From a virus: 27,376 nucleotides of DNA. The position numbers were made by a program, and so were the translations under genes. The notes under the pieces are model-generated. The model was not told the DNA's origin. It made no database searches and was given only the letters and a program-made list of their open reading frames with translations. The stretch is taken from positions 1-27,376 of IMG/VR virus record IMGVR_UViG_3300024255_000126. One strand, written 5' to 3'. Shown here one piece after another: positions 22,944 through 27,376 of this stretch; the first letter of the stretch is position 1; each line of letters begins with the position of its first letter.

Positions 22944-23354
22944 ATGAAACAATTAAAAGAAATAGCCGTAAAGATAAACCGATTAGCGGAGTTGGATATA
23001 TTTAACAATACAAGGAAACGGGAGTACATTGAGGCCCGTTCCTTGTTTTGTCTTATTGCTTATAGATATTGCAATGCAAATTATTCTCGAATAGCCGAGT
23101 TTTTAATATCAAACGGAAAATCAAGCGATCATTCGACAATATTACATTCAATTAAAAATTATGAAATTTATAAGATCTATAATAAAAATCTTGACATTTG
23201 GTTGGAAGATGTTATTGAGAATTTACAAAACCTTGAAAGTAATCAAAAGGTACAATTAGTAACACATAAATTAAATCAATTAACCGATCCCGGTTTAGAT
23301 CTAATAAACGAATTTGTTTCAAAGATCCACGGGGCCGAAGAATATCATAAATAA
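22944..23354 (+). CDS. DnaA domain IV-like DNA-binding protein
   Basis: The protein has 136 residues. Its middle (about 28-74), with ARSLFCLIAYRYCNANYSRIAEFL then SSDHSTILHSIKNYE, follows the DnaA C-terminal signature. In that signature R-x-x-A-x-Y helices are followed by (R/K)DHxTVLHAxxK. The DnaA AAA+ ATPase domain is absent. It probably binds origin-like DNA or modulates replication starts. The C-terminal 60 residues are charged and helical. The assignment rests on the DHSTILHS motif and its spacing to the first helix. Confidence 0.65.
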   Translation: MKQLKEIAVKINRLAELDIFNNTRKREYIEARSLFCLIAYRYCNANYSRIAEFLISNGKSSDHSTILHSIKNYEIYKIYNKNLDIWLEDVIENLQNLESNQKVQLVTHKLNQLTDPGLDLINEFVSKIHGAEEYHK

Positions 23355-23382
23355 AATAATTAATAAAAATCGTTATACAAAT

Positions 23383-23979
23383 ATGAAAACACAAAAAATC
23401 TCAATTCGTAAAGTAAAAACAAATCCTCAAAACCCGAGGATCATTAAAGATTATAAATTTAAGAAGCTTGTCAATAGTATTCAACAATTCCCTAAAATGC
23501 TCGAAATTAGGCCTATCGTTGTTAATTCTGATATGATTGTTTTGGGTGGTAATATGCGCTTAAAAGCTTCAGAAGAAGCCGGGTTGAAAGAAGTTTGGGT
23601 AACCCAAGTTGATGATCTAACACCCGAGCAACAACAAGAGTTTATCATAAAAGATAATTCAAGCTTTGGGGAATGGGATTGGGATATACTCGCAAACGAA
23701 TGGAACACCGAAGATCTAAAGTCTTGGGGCCTTGATGTTCCAAAATGGGAAGACGTTTCATTTGATACTGAAATAGAAGATACCGGGGAATATGATTACC
23801 CGGAAGATAATGTAAAAGGATCTCACGTTAAAATGGTTCAATTATTTCTTGATACAGATACCGAGCCTAATTTTAGAAAGTGGGAAGAATTTCTTCGAAC
23901 GATCTTTAAAACAGATAACCTAACAGACACGATCTACAAGGCGGTTGAAAAAATGTATAATGATGAAAACAAAAGTTAA
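23383..23979 (+). CDS. ParB/Srx-like nuclease-domain protein next to the TET/JBP gene
   Basis: The protein is 198 residues long counted from the ATG at 23383, which follows a leader nearly identical to that of the protease gene at 6041. An upstream in-frame extension is rejected because it runs through the previous gene. The ParB-like fold is seen in NPQNPRII (14-21), IRPIVVNSDMIVLGGNMRLKA (42-62, with the GGNMR motif) and EFIIKDNSSFGEWDWDILANEW (86-107). In many phages this domain is joined to DNA methyltransferases; here none follows. It ends with a segment of about 50 residues, VKMVQLFLDTDTEPNF and on. It overlaps the dioxygenase by 20 nt. It may guide or regulate the modification enzymes. 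Confidence 0.8.
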   Translation: MKTQKISIRKVKTNPQNPRIIKDYKFKKLVNSIQQFPKMLEIRPIVVNSDMIVLGGNMRLKASEEAGLKEVWVTQVDDLTPEQQQEFIIKDNSSFGEWDWDILANEWNTEDLKSWGLDVPKWEDVSFDTEIEDTGEYDYPEDNVKGSHVKMVQLFLDTDTEPNFRKWEEFLRTIFKTDNLTDTIYKAVEKMYNDENKS

Positions 23980-24868
23980 AGAACACAGATTAAAAGAAAG
24001 ATTAACAGACGAACAAGCCCGTAAATTAGCCGGAACTTTATTAGATGAAACCGACTACAATTTATTAGTTACTTATGATGCTGATATTTATTGCGAGAAA
24101 ACCGGCCAATGTATAGCCAAGTTTAGGAAGAAAGTTATCCCGGGTAATATTGCCAAAGATGCATTTGAAAATCTAAAAGGCGCTTCAACGCCTACAAACA
24201 ATAGACCATTTTCCGGTGGCGAGTTTGATGAAAAAGGACATACAACCCATTATAGGGTAAAGAAAGACGGCACCCGATCACAAACCAACCAAGCCTTGAC
24301 AAGTGTTAATTCGGGTATAATTGGTTATTTCGATCGGAACGCAAGATTTCCGTATTGCAGACAAACGGCCTTTAATGAAAAACAATTTAGCAAGTTTAAA
24401 AAAGCCTATCCAATAATTAACTTTGTTGATAAAGCTTACGCGAAACTAATGCCAAAACATTATGCATTGCAAAGGGCCGAGGCTGATAAAACCTCGCAAG
24501 ATTTTGTTATTAAAAATACCGCTTTTACCACGGTGACGGTCAATTCAAATTGGCAGACGGCCGTACATACCGACGCCGGTGATTTTGAAAAGGGTTTTGG
24601 AAACCTTGTTGCTTTAAGATCCGGGCGTTATACCGGAGGTTATTTCGTTGTTCCGAAATGGGGCGTTGCTTTCGATCTTCAACAATGCGATCTTCTTTTA
24701 GTTGATGTACACCAATGGCACGGCAACACGCCAATAAACAAAATAGATGAAGATGCAAAAAGGGTAAGCCTTGTAATGTACTATCGTAAAAATATGATTA
24801 GTTGCGGATCGGCTAAAGAGGAAATGGATATTGTTAAACGCCGAAAAAAAGGTACACACTTAAATTAA
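23960..24868 (+). CDS. TET/JBP-family 2-oxoglutarate/Fe(II) DNA base dioxygenase
   Basis: The protein is 302 residues long counted from the ATG at 23960 (a second ATG lies at 23963). The jelly-roll core carries H203-x-D205 (TAVHTDAGD), a distal His in DVHQWHGN (H254, with H251 nearby) for iron, and R268 (KRVSLVMYYR) for 2-oxoglutarate. The surrounding pattern matches the phage branch of the TET/JBP family: VNSGIIGYFDR (116-126), RQTAFNEKQF (134-143), TAFTTVTVNSNW (187-198), and GNLVALRSGRYTGGYFVVPKWGVAFDL (214-240). Members oxidise the 5-methyl group of thymine (JBP) or 5-methylcytosine (TET) in DNA. The neighbours favour thymine. The gene shares one base with the next ATG. Confidence 0.85.
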   Translation: MMKTKVKEHRLKERLTDEQARKLAGTLLDETDYNLLVTYDADIYCEKTGQCIAKFRKKVIPGNIAKDAFENLKGASTPTNNRPFSGGEFDEKGHTTHYRVKKDGTRSQTNQALTSVNSGIIGYFDRNARFPYCRQTAFNEKQFSKFKKAYPIINFVDKAYAKLMPKHYALQRAEADKTSQDFVIKNTAFTTVTVNSNWQTAVHTDAGDFEKGFGNLVALRSGRYTGGYFVVPKWGVAFDLQQCDLLLVDVHQWHGNTPINKIDEDAKRVSLVMYYRKNMISCGSAKEEMDIVKRRKKGTHLN

Positions 24869-25590
24869 TGGATTTATCATTTAGAGAATTTTCAGAAAAC
24901 ATTATTCAATCGGGTGACATAGATCCGGATTACATTTTGATCCGAGAAAAATGCGAGGAACTTGGTTGGGATAAAAAGCAAATGTTTAATTGGATCTTAC
25001 ACAAGCTTGTAATTTACGATAGTTATTCAGAATTGGAAGTGATATTGAAACGTAAAAACATATTTGATGTTAAGTACGGAACGGAACGCCGTAAATCAAA
25101 ACGATTTGCGCAAGATTATTTAAACAATATCCAAAGGGCTTTTATATTTACCGACGTGGAGAAGTTTTTCAGCCGTGACGGAAATGTTGTTTTCAATCAA
25201 ATAAAAACAATCAAAGGTTTTGGATCTTGGGCAAGTTGGAAATTTATGGATCTAATGAGTTGTTGTTACGGGCTTGACGTTGATTTTAATGGGATCGACT
25301 TTCGTGAAGCTTATACGTTTCCGCTAAAGGGCCTATTGATGATCCACGGGTACCCGGAAGATGTTAGGCTACTCAAAGATACGAAGCTTTATAATAAGCT
25401 AATTACAAGCACCCACGATATGTTAAGCGGTTTGGAAGATCTAAAAGCACCACACAATAACAACAAAGGCTTAAGGATCCAAGAAGTTGAAACCTTGTTA
25501 TGTAAATACCACTCTTATAAACACAATAAATATAAACCGGGCCAAGATCTTATTCACTTGGCGAAACGTGGTAAGGAATGTATAATATAG
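24868..25590 (+). CDS. alpha-glutamyl/putrescinyl-thymine pyrophosphorylase-like protein (aGPT-Pplase family)
   Basis: The protein has 240 residues. A helical N-terminus (EFSENIIQSGDIDPDYILIRE) leads to a helix-hairpin-helix-like core, IKTIKGFGSWASWKFMDLM (112-130). This is followed by GLDVDFNGIDFREAY and a C-terminal ETLLCKYHSYKHNKYKPGQD (208-227). I match this to the family that transfers an amino acid or amine onto phosphorylated 5-hydroxymethyluracil in DNA, known from phages phiW-14, SP10, ViI and M6. The location between a TET/JBP enzyme and a hydroxymethyl-U kinase type protein supports it. It overlaps the next gene by 13 nt. A generic HhH DNA glycosylase relative is the alternative. 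Confidence 0.7.
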   Translation: MDLSFREFSENIIQSGDIDPDYILIREKCEELGWDKKQMFNWILHKLVIYDSYSELEVILKRKNIFDVKYGTERRKSKRFAQDYLNNIQRAFIFTDVEKFFSRDGNVVFNQIKTIKGFGSWASWKFMDLMSCCYGLDVDFNGIDFREAYTFPLKGLLMIHGYPEDVRLLKDTKLYNKLITSTHDMLSGLEDLKAPHNNNKGLRIQEVETLLCKYHSYKHNKYKPGQDLIHLAKRGKECII

Positions 25591-26366
25591 TTGGGGCCGG
25601 GCTTTGCGGAAGTATGTTAGCTAAAGAGTTTGATAACCTCGGTATTGAATACCGGATCTTTGACGCAAAATTACCATTTAGCGCTTCAATTATTTCAGAG
25701 AATTTATTTAGCGATACTTGGTTGAAAGACGTTTCATACATAAAACAATCTTTAGATTTCATACACGACAATTACGAGGTTGAAAAGAGATTATTCGTTG
25801 GGCCTACAACCCAAAAAGAATTATATCATTTGCCGATACCAAATGTGTTGAGGTTTGATTATATCCAAGAGGAAGTGTTAGAAGCCACAAAAGAGGGCGT
25901 TAGAACGCATAACGGGTTTTATAAGGGCCGGAATATCATTTGCGCGGGTTTCCTCGCTAAAAAGCTATTTAAATTGCCTTATTTAGATGCATTGACCGGT
26001 CACGGGTTTTATATTAAGAAGCAAGTAATAAAAGATTACATAAATACCTACCGGCCTTATACTCACGAAAAAATAATGAATTGGCACGATGGTTTGATTT
26101 GGTACGGAGATAGCACCGCGATACGCCACAACAATTATATGAAAAAAAGAAAGGATTATATTCAGCGAAGTTTGGAAAGGCTAAAAGGCCACGGCCTTGA
26201 ATATGAGAAGATCGTTTATGGATCCCGGCCAATGAATATTAAAAATCCTAAAGAGGGGTTGTTAGTAAAGATTAATGAAAACAATATTATAATCAATGGC
26301 GGTTGGAAAGACGGGTTGGTTATTTATCCATACCTAATAAAAAAACTACACAAATGGCTAAAGTAA
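25578..26366 (+). CDS. FAD-dependent oxidoreductase/lyase of the DNA hypermodification cluster
   Basis: The protein has 262 residues. The N-terminus is a Rossmann FAD-binding motif: IVGAGLCGSM with G6-x-G8-x2-G11, and the ribose-binding acid D29 in YRIFDAK. The C-terminus (about 240-260, INGGWKDGLVIYPYLIKKL) is the second FAD-contacting part typical of D-amino-acid-oxidase-like proteins. NIICAG and WYGDSTAIR fit the same fold. Flavin-dependent lyases act on amino-acid-modified thymidines in phage hypermodification pathways, so this enzyme probably trims or oxidises the appended amino acid. It overlaps both neighbours by 13 nt. Confidence 0.75.
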   Translation: MYNIVGAGLCGSMLAKEFDNLGIEYRIFDAKLPFSASIISENLFSDTWLKDVSYIKQSLDFIHDNYEVEKRLFVGPTTQKELYHLPIPNVLRFDYIQEEVLEATKEGVRTHNGFYKGRNIICAGFLAKKLFKLPYLDALTGHGFYIKKQVIKDYINTYRPYTHEKIMNWHDGLIWYGDSTAIRHNNYMKKRKDYIQRSLERLKGHGLEYEKIVYGSRPMNIKNPKEGLLVKINENNIIINGGWKDGLVIYPYLIKKLHKWLK

Positions 26367-26866
26367 TTGCGATAGGCGGTGTTCCGGCAACCGGGAAAAC
26401 AAGTATGATGCGAGAAATCATAAAACACCATATGCCTTTAACAACATTTAAATACAAATTGGTAAGGGGTTTATACAATAGAAAAACAAACGTTTATATT
26501 ATAGGGATCTATGACAATTCGTTATTTAGCGGAACGGATAAATTAAGTATGGCGGTACAACCGGATTTTATCAAGCTTGTACAAATGGAGCCACGCGGTA
26601 CATTTATATTTGAGGGAGATCGATTATTCAATCGAAGCTTATTTCAAAAAGTAGATTGCGAGATTTTTGTTTTAGATGCTGATCAAGATCTAATTCACAA
26701 AAGACATATTGATCGAGAAGATACCCAAACGGATCAATTCAAGAAATCGAAACGAACAAAGATCCAAAATATATTAGTAAGCCATAAGGTTACGATCCTA
26801 ACAAATAATACAAAAGAGGAAGCACAAGAAAACTTAAAAACAATATTAAACGAGATAGAAAAATGA
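26354..26866 (+). CDS. P-loop kinase, likely 5-hydroxymethyluracil DNA kinase
   Basis: The protein is 170 residues long counted from the ATG at 26354; an in-frame extension upstream lies within the FAD gene and is rejected. Walker A is GVPATGKTS (9-17) just after the first strand. A strand with FEGDRLF resembles the catalytic acid region of small nucleotide or sugar kinases. The C-terminal half has VLDADQDLIHKRHIDRED and basic helices as a lid. In phages making hypermodified thymidine, such kinases phosphorylate 5-hydroxymethyl-dU in DNA, activating it for amino-acid transfer. The aGPT-Pplase-like neighbour supports this role. Its stop overlaps the small terminase start (ATGA). Confidence 0.7.
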   Translation: MAKVIAIGGVPATGKTSMMREIIKHHMPLTTFKYKLVRGLYNRKTNVYIIGIYDNSLFSGTDKLSMAVQPDFIKLVQMEPRGTFIFEGDRLFNRSLFQKVDCEIFVLDADQDLIHKRHIDREDTQTDQFKKSKRTKIQNILVSHKVTILTNNTKEEAQENLKTILNEIEK

Positions 26867-27216
26867 ACAAAACCGAACACACTAAAAAAGCGTTATTACA
26901 AGCGCTTGAAAAATCATTAGGCGTTGTAACCTCGGCGTGTAGAAAAATAGGCGTGGGCCGTACTACATATTATGATTGGTATAATTCCGATCCGGAGTTT
27001 AAGAAGAAAGTTGACGATCTACAAAACGTTGCTTTGGATATGGCAGAAAGCCAATTACACAAACAGATCCTTGGCGATAGTACAACGGCCACTATATTTT
27101 ACCTAAAAACAAAAGGAAAGAATAGGGGCTATGTTGAAAGAACGGAACATACCGGGATTGAGGGCACAAAATTATTTGAAATAGAAATTGTAAAAAGAAG
27201 TGACGAAGAAGATTAG
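26863..27216 (+). CDS. Small terminase subunit (HTH type)
   Basis: The protein has 117 residues. The N-terminal helix-turn-helix (ALLQALEKSLGVVTSACRKI, GVGRTTYYDWYNSDPEFKKKV) and LKTKGKNRGYVERTEHTG near the C-terminus match the small terminase of many Bacteroidota phages. It recognises phage DNA and hands it to the large subunit. It is joined to the kinase by ATGA and overlaps the large terminase start by 17 nt, so modification and packaging genes share one unit. Confidence 0.75.
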   Translation: MNKTEHTKKALLQALEKSLGVVTSACRKIGVGRTTYYDWYNSDPEFKKKVDDLQNVALDMAESQLHKQILGDSTTATIFYLKTKGKNRGYVERTEHTGIEGTKLFEIEIVKRSDEED

Positions 27217-27376
27217 AACAAATATCGTTTACGAGCACTTACAAAATAGCGATAAAAAGATCGTTGTTGAACAAGGCGGTACAAGATCCGGTAAAACGTA
27301 TAACGTGCTTTTATGGATCCTTGGCGATTATTGTAACAACAATACGGATAAAACAATTACGATCGTTAGGAAAACG
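27200..27376 (+). CDS. Large terminase subunit, N-terminal part (3' end outside window)
   Basis: The first 59 codons are seen. They are read from a GTG at 27200, the only plausible start in this frame and inside the small terminase end. The sequence VTKKIRTNIVYEHLQNSDKK is followed by VVEQGGTRSGKTYNVLLWIL, with the Walker A motif GGTRSGKT of packaging ATPases, and the strand ITIVRKT. The frame is open to the window end. The large terminase drives DNA into the capsid and cuts it. The missing part should hold Walker B and the RNase H-like nuclease. Confidence 0.8.
   Translation, partial: MTKKIRTNIVYEHLQNSDKKIVVEQGGTRSGKTYNVLLWILGDYCNNNTDKTITIVRKT

Noticed and set aside
23314-23382. N-terminal extension of the ParB-like protein
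   Set aside because: It uses a non-ATG start inside the preceding gene and would add a residue run unlike ParB. The ATG at 23383 has a good A-rich leader.
23945-23959. TTG start for the TET/JBP gene
   Set aside because: ATG codons at 23960 and 23963 follow within 15-18 nt and are more likely starts.
26303-26353. Upstream start for the P-loop kinase
   Set aside because: The extra residues lie within the FAD gene, and the P-loop strand begins properly at the ATG at 26354.
1-27376. tRNA genes, integrase, repressor, toxin-antitoxin, reverse transcriptase/DGR or restriction-modification methyltransferase
   Set aside because: None was found on reading the window. The missing part of the genome could still hold them.

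Overview
The window is a 27.4-kb stretch of a tailed-phage genome, probably a siphovirus infecting a member of the Bacteroidota (most likely Flavobacteriia). The evidence is that every gene is on the + strand and packed with ATGA-type overlaps, the DNA is AT-rich, ribosome-binding sites are A-rich rather than Shine-Dalgarno, and two intergenic promoters match the Bacteroidota pattern TTTG-N18-20-TAnnTTTG. Many proteins also resemble families I know from flavobacterial phages. No tRNA, integrase, repressor or CRISPR array was seen. Both ends are cut inside genes: a tail protein on the left and the large terminase on the right. The window is therefore part of a larger and perhaps circularly permuted genome.

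Layout. Positions 1-15.4 kb hold the virion genes: a large tail protein with Thr-rich linkers, a GT-A type glycosyltransferase, a tape measure, an XkdF-like prohead protease, a fibre or decoration protein, an acidic scaffold-like protein, the major capsid protein, a probable tail-tube protein, a portal with an extra C-terminal domain, a head-tail connector and a receptor-binding or fibre protein. Two intrinsic terminators follow the capsid and tail-tube genes. Positions 14.7-16.3 kb hold lysis genes: a small membrane protein, a T7-lysozyme-like amidase and a 3-TM holin. A promoter with an inverted repeat over its -33 box starts the early or replication block at 16.4 kb. This block carries NinG, a candidate annealing protein, an SSB-tip protein, a DnaB-like helicase, a sigma factor, three PD-(D/E)XK nucleases including a RecE-like exonuclease, and a DnaA domain-IV-like protein. 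Several short conserved genes lie between them.

The most interesting part is 23.4-26.9 kb. A ParB-like protein is followed, in overlapping genes, by a TET/JBP 2-oxoglutarate dioxygenase, an alpha-glutamyl/putrescinyl-thymine pyrophosphorylase-like HhH protein, a FAD-dependent oxidoreductase or lyase, and a small P-loop kinase of the 5-hydroxymethyluracil DNA kinase type. Together they look like a complete thymine hypermodification pathway: oxidise T in the DNA polymer, phosphorylate the hydroxymethyl group, displace the phosphate with an amino acid, then trim with a flavin enzyme. The cluster runs by overlap straight into the small and large terminase genes, linking modification to packaging. 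No dUMP hydroxymethylase or cytosine methyltransferase is visible in the window. This favours, without proving, a JBP-like in-polymer route to 5-hydroxymethyluracil.

Two window-wide signals support a second look. The 4-bp palindromes GATC (about 230 by hand tally) and CCGG (about 140) are far above what base composition predicts. A promoter-like element recurs three times in the early region, which also encodes a sigma factor. A candidate 75-nt small RNA lies between a consensus promoter and a strong terminator just after ninG.
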